Origin: Microcaldota archaeon
GTDB lineage: Archaea > Micrarchaeota > Micrarchaeia > Anstonellales > Bilamarchaeaceae
NCBI GenBank assembly: GCA_016212505.1
Contig: JACRGB010000027.1
Location: forward strand, 1 to 42,354
Direction of reading: 5' to 3'
Length of the DNA stretch: 42,354 bases
The translations under genes and the position numbers were made by a program. How positions within the stretch are numbered: position 1 is the first letter of the stretch; every line of letters starts with the position of its first letter. Under the pieces are notes generated by a model, which saw nothing but the letters and a program-made list of their open reading frames with translations, did not search any database and was not told the DNA's origin. This document shows positions 27,884 through 36,496 of the stretch, piece by piece.

Positions 27884-27934
27884 CAGCATTTATATAGAAC
27901 TAGCGATTTATTTACCTCGACAAAAAGGGCAAAA
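27884..27934. repeat. Direct repeat R1: CAGCATTTATA-N19-ACCTCGACAAAAAGGGCAAAA
   Basis: Exact match in both blocks with the same spacer length to 29284-29334. Confidence 0.9.
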
Positions 27935-27949
27935 CTTAGGCTGTTCAAA

Positions 27950-27971
27950 GGTTTACGCTATAACGTAAACC
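27950..27971. repeat. Near-palindrome GGTTTACGCTATAACGTAAACC at end of ATPase gene
   Basis: 17/22 identical to GGTATACGTTATATCGTAAGCA at 29172-29193 (ATPase promoter side). Confidence 0.6.
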
Positions 27972-29142
27972 ATTGAGTGATCTGTTTCTCGCCACTCAAT
28001 AAAAACGTCTTTTTGGTTTTATGCTCTTTTGAAAACTGTTCCAATGAAGACGTTTCCCGTGCGGGTGCTTCTTGCGTTGCACAAACATTAATGGCTGTAA
28101 GTTCAAGGCCTTCCTTAACAATAAAATCTATTTCAAAATCATTAGAGTAATACTGAATTTCTTTTCCTGACCTTAGAAGTTCAATTGCTACTGCATTTTC
28201 AGTTCTTCTACCGAAATCTAATGAGAATGACTTTGAAATCGCAGCCTGTAAACCCGTATCATAAGCATAATATCTTCTTGGTTTTTCCATTGCCTTCTTC
28301 AACGAATATGAAAATGCAGGTACATGAAATGCAATAAAAGCATCTTCAAGATAGGACAAATACATCTTAATGGCATCAAAAGAAAGACCAGTCATTGCTC
28401 TGAGCTTGTTATAGCTGAACAATTTTCCAGAATTAGTTATAACATATACTGCAAGAGTTCGCAACGTAGGTACATCTCTTACTTCGTATCTTGTGGAGAT
28501 ATCTCGGGTTATAGCACTATCGAAGTATTCTTCGAGCATACGAAGACGTTTTTCAGGATTTTTTTCCAAAACGACTGCAGGATAACCTCCAATTTCCAAA
28601 TAATCTTTTAGAGCTGCTTTAGGGTGAACTTTTTTGAACTCTTTAAAGGAAAAGGGAAGTACAAGGAAACCTAAGCCCCGACCTCCTAACGTAGTAGAGA
28701 ATTCAGAACTTAATAGTTTTGCAGATGAACCTGTGACAAAAATCTTGAAAGTTTTTTTATCTACATTTACCCTTACCCACTTCTCCCAGTTAGGAACATT
28801 TTGAATTTCGTCTAAAAAAATATATTTTGGTTTTTTATTGAACGTTTTGGTGAATTCTGCCATAATATCATCAAGGAATGAGGTCGAGAGTAATCCTGAG
28901 AACGATGGCTCCTCAAAGTTAACATAAAGGCAGGAGTGTTTTCCATGCTTATCTGCAAGGAAAGAGAGGATCTGGAGGCACACAGTCGTTTTTCCTGAAC
29001 GCCTGGGTCCATAGAAATAAACTGCATCTGGTCCATGTATCAGTTCTTTGGCTTTTTCAGTTACATCTCTGGGAATTCCAAGATCTGGCTTTCTAGTCCA
29101 ATAATTCCAGCTTTCGATGATTTTCCAAATGCGTTCTTCCAT
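27958..29142 (-). CDS. AAA+ ATPase of the AAA_14/DUF4143 family
   Basis: GPRRSGKTTVCLQIL, IFLDEIQNVPNWEKWVR, FVTGSSAKLLSSE; C-terminal DUF4143-type region. Confidence 0.87.
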   Translation of the reverse strand: MEERIWKIIESWNYWTRKPDLGIPRDVTEKAKELIHGPDAVYFYGPRRSGKTTVCLQILSFLADKHGKHSCLYVNFEEPSFSGLLSTSFLDDIMAEFTKTFNKKPKYIFLDEIQNVPNWEKWVRVNVDKKTFKIFVTGSSAKLLSSEFSTTLGGRGLGFLVLPFSFKEFKKVHPKAALKDYLEIGGYPAVVLEKNPEKRLRMLEEYFDSAITRDISTRYEVRDVPTLRTLAVYVITNSGKLFSYNKLRAMTGLSFDAIKMYLSYLEDAFIAFHVPAFSYSLKKAMEKPRRYYAYDTGLQAAISKSFSLDFGRRTENAVAIELLRSGKEIQYYSNDFEIDFIVKEGLELTAINVCATQEAPARETSSLEQFSKEHKTKKTFLLSGEKQITQWFTL

Positions 29143-29283
29143 TTAGTATAATCGTTGATGAAGTATTTAAAGGTATACGTTATATCGTAAGCACATAAAA
29201 ATGGCCCATCTTATACATATGTAGGTCAACTAAAGAGCTGATTTGCTTAACCTAGGTTAAGTATTTGGAGTTCAATCATAGCG

Positions 29284-29334
29284 CAGCATTTATAAGCCTC
29301 AGCCCTTAGAACGACCTCGACAAAAAGGGCAAAA
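29284..29334. repeat. Direct repeat R2: CAGCATTTATA-N19-ACCTCGACAAAAAGGGCAAAA
   Basis: Partner of R1, exactly 1400 bp apart. Confidence 0.9.
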
Positions 29335-29368
29335 AGACGTGTGCGTCCTCAGGACTGATCTGAGGTTT

Positions 29369-29379
29369 TGCTCCCTGCA
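29369..29379 (+). repeat. TGCTCCCTGCA repeat, candidate att (tRNA-Leu 3'-end-like)
   Basis: Same 11-mer as tRNA-Leu 3' end (8144-8154); wider TTTGCTCCCTGCATYTAGTTTTTT shared with 32168 copy. Confidence 0.6.
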
Positions 29380-29426
29380 TTTAGTTTTTTTCTATAAACA
29401 CAAAATTTTCTATCAAATTCACCGAG

Positions 29427-31172
29427 CTATTTGTTGGGTTTTAAACTTACTAATCGACCCTCGCTAAAAGTGGAGACTGGTACATTATATGTAACCGTGT
29501 CTAATTCTCCTTCATACGAAAGGTGAAAAACAGTTTCAGAAGAATTAAACCTGGGTGCATACAAGATTTTTGCACCAAAAGAGGAGGATATCATTGCACC
29601 TATCGAGCTTTCAAGTAAACCTGTAGCACAGGCAATTAGAGCAATAGTTGAGTTTGGTGCCATCCATTGTCTTATATTTCTATGCTTAATTTCTTCTTCA
29701 TCGGTTAAATCGAGTTCATATCTTCCATCTAATTTCTCTTCATCAGATAAATTTACAGAGTCAGGTTCAATATGCTTACCACCTAACCTTATAGACTGAG
29801 GAGTACCATGTCCTCCAATTATTAACAGAGATATTTTTTTGCTCTTTCCAGTAGCTTCCACTCTTTCATAGAAATCTTTTTCATTATCCGTTTCAACAAT
29901 CACGACCCTATAAAACTTAGTCAATCCATCCAATGTCAGACCCTCTCTATAGAATGCACCATCAAAATCGCATTTATTAAAAACTATCAATGCAACGGGT
30001 TTATCAGAATTCGAAATGGCATTTTTGTAGGTTTCATCCAACGTATTTTTAGTGTATCTCAAAAAATAAGTAATACCGAAAGCTTGATATAACGTTTTTA
30101 TTTTTTCTTCGCCGAGTATTGTTAATCCCCAGACCAAATTCAATAAAATTTCGCCATCTTGAGAAACACCTAATTGTCTTGCAAATGCTCTGGCTCTAAC
30201 AATTCTCTTAAAAGTAGAAGAAGAATTCGCAAAAAATTCCCTTACCTCTGGATTTCTAAGTAGGTATAATGCATGGATAGCATGGACTCCTGCAATCTTA
30301 GTCATCTCAACAAATGCATCGGTAAACTTCTTAGGATCTTTAATAAATGGATCTAAGATCAGATCGTTTGCAAGAGACTTAAATACGTAACTGGTATGGT
30401 CCTTTGCAACCCTGGCTAGTTGGATAAATTGATCTGGATATTTGACAAACAACCGGGCAATTTTATCACTTGCAAGAACTTCAAAAACATCGTTTTGATT
30501 TTTCCCAACGGATTTTATAATATCTGCAAACTGATCAGCAAACCTCTTAGGATCTTTAATAAAGTACTCTGAAAGTGTATCATTTTTAAAAGCTGGGAAT
30601 ATACTACCTCGGAAATTTTTTGCGGCTTTGAGAATCACAATAAAAGCATCAACTATTTTCTTAGGTTCTTTAACAAAAGAATGAGCTATTTTATCGTTTT
30701 CAAAAGCAATGAGTGTAATGCCTGTACCTGCAGCTTTAACCAGTTCAACAAACCTATACGGATATTTTGTAAATAATTCTGCACTTTTTTCATGAGCCGT
30801 AAAAGATAAAAATATATGCCATGCACGGTCTCCTGCAGCTTTATAAAACTCAACGAAAATGTCAGTTGCTTTTTTAGGGTCTCTAATAAAAAATTCGGCA
30901 AGCTTATCACTTTCAAGAGCTCGAATAACATAACCAGTACTATCTCCGAAGACTTTAGCAATAGTTTGAATAGCTGTTTTTACTGCAGCGATTTTTTGTT
31001 TTATCTTATTTGGTTCTGTAATTTTCAAAATTTGTCTAGCTAATTCTTCCTGACAGTTTGCTCCAATTTCTTTTTGTATTGCACCAATTGACCATATTTT
31101 CGGAGATTTTGTTTCAACTACCAGAGGTTTGAATTGAAATATAAACATAATTTCTATCTTTAATCGATACAA
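29427..31172 (-). CDS. Helical-repeat protein with C-terminal caspase-like (clan CD) protease-like domain
   Basis: LLIIGGHGTPQSIRLGG (His) and IALIACATG (Cys); N-terminal 33-38-aa repeats such as NDTLSEYFIKDPKRFADQFADIIKSVG. Confidence 0.6.
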   Translation of the reverse strand: MYRLKIEIMFIFQFKPLVVETKSPKIWSIGAIQKEIGANCQEELARQILKITEPNKIKQKIAAVKTAIQTIAKVFGDSTGYVIRALESDKLAEFFIRDPKKATDIFVEFYKAAGDRAWHIFLSFTAHEKSAELFTKYPYRFVELVKAAGTGITLIAFENDKIAHSFVKEPKKIVDAFIVILKAAKNFRGSIFPAFKNDTLSEYFIKDPKRFADQFADIIKSVGKNQNDVFEVLASDKIARLFVKYPDQFIQLARVAKDHTSYVFKSLANDLILDPFIKDPKKFTDAFVEMTKIAGVHAIHALYLLRNPEVREFFANSSSTFKRIVRARAFARQLGVSQDGEILLNLVWGLTILGEEKIKTLYQAFGITYFLRYTKNTLDETYKNAISNSDKPVALIVFNKCDFDGAFYREGLTLDGLTKFYRVVIVETDNEKDFYERVEATGKSKKISLLIIGGHGTPQSIRLGGKHIEPDSVNLSDEEKLDGRYELDLTDEEEIKHRNIRQWMAPNSTIALIACATGLLESSIGAMISSSFGAKILYAPRFNSSETVFHLSYEGELDTVTYNVPVSTFSEGRLVSLKPNK

Positions 31173-31222
31173 TTAAATAAATTAACTCCTCGAGTTAAGA
31201 CCATAGATTCCACATTGAGCTT

Positions 31223-31233
31223 TGCTCCCTGCA
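31223..31233 (+). repeat. TGCTCCCTGCA repeat, candidate att
   Basis: Exact 11-mer, same orientation. Confidence 0.55.
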
Positions 31234-31290
31234 ATTTATTCTGATTGATAGGCATCTAGCTTATTGTACTCGCCATCAGAAATTTTCATA

Positions 31291-31394
31291 TACCAAACCA
31301 ACCAAATGCCTCACAGTAATTGGTTGGGTGATACTACGAGTTGGTTTGGTAGTTCTGAACCAACACATAAGTATGTCCGAGTTAGTTGGTTCAG
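31291..31394. repeat. Two inverted repeats upstream of MTase: TACCAAACCAAC/GTTGGTTTGGTA and CTGAACCAAC/GTTGGTTCAG
   Basis: 12-bp perfect arms at 31291-31302 and 31340-31351; 10-bp perfect arms at 31355-31364 and 31385-31394. Confidence 0.75.
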
Positions 31395-31463
31395 TATAGA
31401 TATAAACTTGAAAATGGGGGAAGTTTAGGAGAACCTTTAAATGGCATATTCTTATTAGTAAAC

Positions 31464-32108
31464 ATGAAAGAATTACATCTGGAAAATTCCTGGTTTTTAA
31501 TTTCTAGCAAACTGAAAAAAATTAAATTCAATGGAGATACGGATATTCGGTATACCGAAGAATTTGTTGAAATGTTCATCCGTAAATTTACAAAAAGAGG
31601 GGATAGAATCTTAGATCCTTTTGCTGGTTTTGGTACAACGTTGTTTGTAGGCCAACAATTGGGACGAACAGTTATTGGGATAGAATATGACAAAAGTCAA
31701 TATGAATACATTAACGAGCGGATTAAAGAGCCATGTAAAATCATACATGGTAATTCCCTAAAACTCAGATCGTATAACTTGCCAAAGTTTGACTTTTCCA
31801 TAACTTCTCCTCCCTATATGAGATACTTTGATAAGGAAGATCCATTTACAAATTATACAAAAATTGGGAGTTACTCAAAATATTTGAAAGATATTGGAAG
31901 AATATATAAGCAGATCAAAAAGGTAATGAAAAAAAATGCCATAATCATAATCGAAGTGTCAAATACAATTGGGCAGGGCCGCCCGTTGACTCCTTTAGCT
32001 TGGGACATAGGGAGAGAAATTTCGAAAATATTCTTTTTCGAACAAGAAATAATTTATTGCTCAACAGAAGGCGATCATAGCCACGTTTTAGTATTTAAGA
32101 ACAAATAA
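31464..32108 (+). CDS. DNA methyltransferase (DPFAGFGTT ... TSPPY order)
   Basis: RILDPFAGFGTTLFVGQQLGRTVIGIEYD; FSITSPPYMRYF; start taken at MKELHLEN. Confidence 0.82.
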   Translation: MKELHLENSWFLISSKLKKIKFNGDTDIRYTEEFVEMFIRKFTKRGDRILDPFAGFGTTLFVGQQLGRTVIGIEYDKSQYEYINERIKEPCKIIHGNSLKLRSYNLPKFDFSITSPPYMRYFDKEDPFTNYTKIGSYSKYLKDIGRIYKQIKKVMKKNAIIIIEVSNTIGQGRPLTPLAWDIGREISKIFFFEQEIIYCSTEGDHSHVLVFKNK

Positions 32109-32167
32109 CTGCAAAGTAATCATTTTCATTAAAGATCAGTGTCCAAGTGCAAGGGGCAGGGTAAGTT

Positions 32168-32178
32168 TGCTCCCTGCA
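32168..32178 (+). repeat. TGCTCCCTGCA repeat, candidate distal att
   Basis: Exact 11-mer; abuts the stop of the OB-fold gene; extended match to 29369 copy. Confidence 0.6.
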
Positions 32179-32179
32179 T

Positions 32180-32479
32180 CTAGTTTTTTGCCAGAATATA
32201 ATAACCAAAAAAACTATCATGAACCAAGGTGCCGCTAATTGTGACATTGCTCCCGGGTGCAGGAAGGGATTCACTAGAAACTTTAATTGAACCAGTTGAA
32301 TCTTCAATAACATATCCTGAGAGTTTTCCGACTTTTAAACTGTTCGTAACAGTGCCGCTCACAGTAATTTCCTTACCTAAGTATTTTTCTGGATCTGAAT
32401 TAATTTCACCAATTTTGGTAGAAAATATTGCGCACCCAAATAAAAGAACGAGCGCTAGAACAGCAGAAATAAATTTCAT
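32180..32479 (-). CDS. OB-fold-like lipoprotein
   Basis: Lipobox LVLLFGCA; GKEITVSGTVTNSLKVGKLSGYVIEDSTGSIKV. Confidence 0.6.
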   Translation of the reverse strand: MKFISAVLALVLLFGCAIFSTKIGEINSDPEKYLGKEITVSGTVTNSLKVGKLSGYVIEDSTGSIKVSSESLPAPGSNVTISGTLVHDSFFGYYILAKN

Positions 32480-32495
32480 AAAGTTCGCCTCCAAT

Positions 32496-32648
32496 TCAGG
32501 ATTTTGTGAAAAATTGTATTTCCTTTTCGTGTTTTTTTGCTTCTGCAAGAGAATCGAATGTCCCAAGGTTCCTTCTCTTGCCTGTTTTGGAATTGATTTT
32601 TCTGGAATAGATGCGGTATTTTCCGTTCGATAATCGGAGTATCACCAT
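32496..32648 (-). CDS. Small conserved-type basic protein (50 aa), absent from ORF track
   Basis: MVILRLSNGKYRIYSRKINSKTGKRRNLGTFDSLAEAKKHEKEIQFFTKS. Confidence 0.65.
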   Translation of the reverse strand: MVILRLSNGKYRIYSRKINSKTGKRRNLGTFDSLAEAKKHEKEIQFFTKS

Positions 32649-32661
32649 ATTCACACCAGTT

Positions 32662-32910
32662 TCAGAATCCTAATCCAGTGACATGAAGCATCAGCACCAG
32701 TAAAAGTCCGGTTAAACCTCCTACTGCAACCACTCCAACTGAAAGTAGGTTGATAGGAATTCCGGCACCAAGTAAATTTAAAACCATGAAAATTACGATT
32801 CCAAAAACCGAATTTAGAATAATGTGCATTGGGTTTTTGAGAAATAATACTAGAAGGTAAAGAAGGAATAATGCAACGAGCAAAGCACCAAGTTCTATAA
32901 AAAAAGTCAT
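32662..32910 (-). CDS. BofA-like small membrane protein
   Basis: NPMHIILNSVFGIVIFMVLNLLGAGIPINLLSVGVVAVGGLTGLLLVLML. Confidence 0.7.
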   Translation of the reverse strand: MTFFIELGALLVALFLLYLLVLFLKNPMHIILNSVFGIVIFMVLNLLGAGIPINLLSVGVVAVGGLTGLLLVLMLHVTGLGF

Positions 32911-32924
32911 TTGTCATACCTCCT

Positions 32925-33185
32925 TCATACAACAATAAATCCGACTTTTAGCAACCTGAGTAGTATTATGAGAAGAAGGCCAATGATACCTCCTAGTGCA
33001 ACTATGAGCACGGTGATGATATTGATTGGTATACCTAGACCAAATATCGCATTTAGCAAGAACAAAATACCGATAGCAATTAATGAATTAATTAAAATTG
33101 CAAGTGGGTTCTGGATAAACACAAGTAGTAAAAGCAATACTAAAAAAGCCACTAAAACACTGCCCATTTCAACATATGTTGCCAT
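32925..33185 (-). CDS. BofA-like small membrane protein (paralogue)
   Basis: NPLAILINSLIAIGILFLLNAIFGLGIPINIITVLIVALGGIIGLLLIILL. Confidence 0.7.
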   Translation of the reverse strand: MATYVEMGSVLVAFLVLLLLLVFIQNPLAILINSLIAIGILFLLNAIFGLGIPINIITVLIVALGGIIGLLLIILLRLLKVGFIVV

Positions 33186-33190
33186 TTCTA

Positions 33191-33355
33191 TCAGCTCCGT
33201 TTCTTGAGCTCGCCCTTAGCTCTTCTAGTTTTATTTACAGTTGCTGCAGCTATTCTTTTTGCAACTTTTACAGGCCTGCCCAGATCCAATTCAATTTCTT
33301 TTATGTGCTCATACTGCCTCGTCCTTTTTTTACTTTTTACCCCGCGCGGTGGCAT
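33191..33355 (-). CDS. Small basic protein (54 aa), plasmid stabilization-like, absent from ORF track
   Basis: MPPRGVKSKKRTRQYEHIKEIELDLGRPVKVAKRIAAATVNKTRRAKGELKKRS. Confidence 0.6.
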   Translation of the reverse strand: MPPRGVKSKKRTRQYEHIKEIELDLGRPVKVAKRIAAATVNKTRRAKGELKKRS

Positions 33356-33516
33356 TAATTTCTAACCCCCACATCGTATTCCGTAGGGTCCCTATCTGCT
33401 TCAAATGATTCGCGCACATATTGCCCCATAATCTGCAGAACTCCGACTTTTTTCTTATGGGTTTTTTTGTTTCTATGAAAATATTTTTTCTTTAATTTTT
33501 CAAACATAGTAATCAT
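33355..33516 (-). CDS. Small basic protein (53 aa), hypothetical, absent from ORF track
   Basis: MITMFEKLKKKYFHRNKKTHKKKVGVLQIMGQYVRESFEADRDPTEYDVGVRN; TAATG overlap with downstream gene. Confidence 0.55.
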   Translation of the reverse strand: MITMFEKLKKKYFHRNKKTHKKKVGVLQIMGQYVRESFEADRDPTEYDVGVRN

Positions 33517-33522
33517 CTCTAA

Positions 33523-33885
33523 TCAGTGGCGGCCCGGCATCGGTTCGCTGGAGCAATTTTTACAATAAATTGAAAGCCCCGAGATGGGCTCATATGCAGT
33601 CTTGAACTTAGATCCACATTTAGAACAAGTTGCTTCATACAAGCCCAGATCTCCGGGTTTTTTGTCCCCACCCCTATATTCCGAATCCTCTTTTATGGAA
33701 CGTCCAACTTCTTCAATGCTTTCTCCTACAGTTCTTCTTACTTTAGGAATTTCTTTTTTCACTTTACCTACGGCCTCATCTACCGCTTCTTCGGTTTTTT
33801 GTGCCAATTGCCTTCCTGCTTTTTTTATTTTTCTTGCGGCTTTTTTCACAGCCCTTTTAGCATCAACCATAAACCATCCCCCCAT
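33523..33885 (-). CDS. Lys-rich helical protein with C-terminal zinc ribbon
   Basis: CSKCGSKFKTAYEPISGLSIYCKNC; start may be the internal MVDAKRAV. Confidence 0.6.
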   Translation of the reverse strand: MGGWFMVDAKRAVKKAARKIKKAGRQLAQKTEEAVDEAVGKVKKEIPKVRRTVGESIEEVGRSIKEDSEYRGGDKKPGDLGLYEATCSKCGSKFKTAYEPISGLSIYCKNCSSEPMPGRH

Positions 33886-33995
33886 ATTTTTGTTGATTTC
33901 TGAAATGAGCGTAGGATTGAGTTTATATTAAAGTTATTATGAAATATTAACAAAAAGAGCAAGATTTATAAGAATTATTTGTCTTTTAATTAATT

Positions 33996-34961
33996 ATGAT
34001 ACCAAAATTAGACACATACGACAAGAAAATATTGTATGAACTTGATGTTAATTCAAGGATTTCTGTGTCCAATTTGGCTAGAAAAGTCAGGCTCCCGAAA
34101 GAAACAGTAAATTACCGCCTCAAAAGGCTTGTAGAAAAAAAATATGTGAGGGATCTTTATGCAATTATCAATGCATCGCATTTTGGATATAGGTATTACA
34201 AGATATCATTCAAATTCCACAGTTTGGATACAGCCTTGGAAAAAGAAATAGTAGAATATCTTAAGAATGAAAAAAGTTGTGCCAATTTGAGAATCACTGA
34301 GGGTGCTTATGATATTGTATTTTTGGGAATACACAAAACCTCAGGAGACCTTAAAGAATTTTTAGAAAATTTCAGCAGGAAATTTGGTATGTATCTTGTG
34401 GATAAAAACATCCAGAAAATTGTTACCAGCTACAAAATTAATCAAAAGATTCTTTACGATGGCAAAACATCGAAGAAGATATTTTACCATGCTGAACCGG
34501 TAGATTATCAGCCTGAGCAGCTGGATTTGAAAATCCTAAAGGCGCTTTCAAAGCAGGCTCGGATAAAACTTATCGACTTGGCACGGAAGCTTGAGGATGA
34601 TCCGCGGGTTTTAAAATATCACATAAAAAAAATGGAAAGTAAAGGAATAATTGTCGGATACGCATCCACGTTGAATTTCAAGTTATTTGGTTTGGAATTT
34701 ATTCAAATAGACATTTCCCTCAAGCATCACGGATTAATCAGTAAGATCATAGATTTTTTTGATGAAACCCGGACCTGTGTTTTTGCATATGAGATACTAG
34801 GAAAGCAGGATCTTAGCTTGGAGCTTTACGTTGAAAATGATGAACAGCTAAGGCGAATAATAGTATTGTTCAAGGAAAATTTCAAAGAGTATTATATTTC
34901 ATATGAGGTTTCCCGAATCTATAGAGAGTACATGTCTAACTGGTCTCCTTTTGAAATGTAA
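33996..34961 (+). CDS. Lrp/AsnC-like regulator with two HTH segments
   Basis: LDTYDKKILYELDVNSRISVSNLARKV and LDLKILKALSKQARIKLIDLARKL. Confidence 0.85.
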   Translation: MIPKLDTYDKKILYELDVNSRISVSNLARKVRLPKETVNYRLKRLVEKKYVRDLYAIINASHFGYRYYKISFKFHSLDTALEKEIVEYLKNEKSCANLRITEGAYDIVFLGIHKTSGDLKEFLENFSRKFGMYLVDKNIQKIVTSYKINQKILYDGKTSKKIFYHAEPVDYQPEQLDLKILKALSKQARIKLIDLARKLEDDPRVLKYHIKKMESKGIIVGYASTLNFKLFGLEFIQIDISLKHHGLISKIIDFFDETRTCVFAYEILGKQDLSLELYVENDEQLRRIIVLFKENFKEYYISYEVSRIYREYMSNWSPFEM

Positions 34962-35076
34962 AAATAGTGCCAAAAAACATTAGGAAATGGATAATTTCCG
35001 AAACTTATTTAAAGCGGCTTTGAGCGTTTTTAGCAGGCTTTGTAAAGTGGTTGAAAGAACAAGGGAGGTGGCATTG

Positions 35077-36468
35077 ATGAAAAATTCGATGGCAATTCTG
35101 TTGGTTAGTGTCGTTCTGATTTTGCTTTTAGCAGGGTGCACCGGGCAGGGCGGAAATTATCAAAACCCTTCACCATCACCAAATACTGGCTCGGGAAATG
35201 GGCGAGTTGTTTTTACAGCAGCAGATAAGGCTGCAGATATGGGCGCAATAACAAGCGTAAAAGTAGTTATAGATAATATACAGGTTCATAGTACATCGGA
35301 AAGCTGGATTACTGTTTCATCAACACCAAAGGTAATTGATTTGATGCAACTAAAGGCATCAGGAAATGAGGAGCTTTTAGCAGATACTCAAATACCTAAA
35401 GGCTCATACGATCAGCTTCGATTACAAATATCAAGTGTCGTTGTAACCGATGCCCAGGGAGATCATGAGGCCAAATTGCCTTCTAACGATCTTAAGATAA
35501 TGGGAAATATGGAAGTTAAGGAAAATTCAACTGCAACGGCAAATTTTGATTTTATAGCTAGCGAATCCCTGCATAAGACAGGAAACGGAAAATTCATTAT
35601 GGCGCCTGTTATACAGGTGGAGACAAGAGACAATGCAGACGTTGATGTCGCAAATAATATGGACGTTAAAGTAAATAACGGACAAATTAGGACAAATGCC
35701 AAAGTGGGTATGGATGAAAAAGGTAACGTTGGCGTGGGAATAGGAATACCTGCAGATGCAGATATTTCTATTGATGCAACCGGTACAATAAAAGTAGGAG
35801 GGATACTACAAGGAGCTGGTTCATCCCAGGGAAGAGTAGTTGCAATCATAAAAGATAAATCTGCAAATCTAAATACAATTACGAGCGTCAATATTACTGT
35901 TGATAGCGTAATGGCGCACAACGAAGCAAAGGGATGGGTTAGCCTTTCTTCAACACCTAAAACATATGACCTTATGCAACTTGTTGGAAAGGAAGCGCTT
36001 TTGGCAGACGCACAATTAGATAACGGAACATATGAGCAGATGAGATTGCAGATATCCAAGGTAATCGTGACTGACACAGAAGGAACGCACGAAGCCAAGT
36101 TGCCTTCAGGGGACTTGAAAATCAACGGAGTGGTTGTGGTTAATAGTAACTCGACTTCCACGGCGACATTTGATTTCATACCCTCAGAATCACTGCACGT
36201 AACTGGCAATGGCCAATACATTATGGCGCCGGTTATTGATTTTGAAAGCAGGGAAAATGCAACAGTAAATGTCAGTCAAAACAATGAGATAAATGAAACT
36301 GATCAGGGGAAATTAAGGACAAAAATAAAAGTCGGTATGGATGAAAACGGAACTCTTGGCATAGGCATCGGAATTCCAGCAAATGCCCAAATTTCAATCG
36401 ACAATAACGGGTCGATTAAAATCAATAAAATCCAGGCAAATGCCTCGATTAACGTGAATATCGGATAA
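35077..36468 (+). CDS. Lipoprotein with two DUF4382-like domains
   Basis: Lipobox LLLAGCTG; duplicated ITSVxVxxDxxxxH...W..(V/L)SSTPKxxDLMQL repeats. Confidence 0.75.
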   Translation: MKNSMAILLVSVVLILLLAGCTGQGGNYQNPSPSPNTGSGNGRVVFTAADKAADMGAITSVKVVIDNIQVHSTSESWITVSSTPKVIDLMQLKASGNEELLADTQIPKGSYDQLRLQISSVVVTDAQGDHEAKLPSNDLKIMGNMEVKENSTATANFDFIASESLHKTGNGKFIMAPVIQVETRDNADVDVANNMDVKVNNGQIRTNAKVGMDEKGNVGVGIGIPADADISIDATGTIKVGGILQGAGSSQGRVVAIIKDKSANLNTITSVNITVDSVMAHNEAKGWVSLSSTPKTYDLMQLVGKEALLADAQLDNGTYEQMRLQISKVIVTDTEGTHEAKLPSGDLKINGVVVVNSNSTSTATFDFIPSESLHVTGNGQYIMAPVIDFESRENATVNVSQNNEINETDQGKLRTKIKVGMDENGTLGIGIGIPANAQISIDNNGSIKINKIQANASINVNIG

Positions 36469-36496
36469 CAGTTAATTTTTTATTTTTCTTTATAGT

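Noticed and set aside
27884-29334. CRISPR-like array from the ACCTCGACAAAAAGGGCAAAA repeats
   Set aside because: Only two copies, 1400 bp apart around a gene; no regular spacers, no cas genes. No CRISPR array found in the window.
35463-36221. 252-aa minus-strand ORF
   Set aside because: Antisense to the clearly coding DUF4382-like lipoprotein; low-complexity Ser/Thr/Pro/Ile composition.
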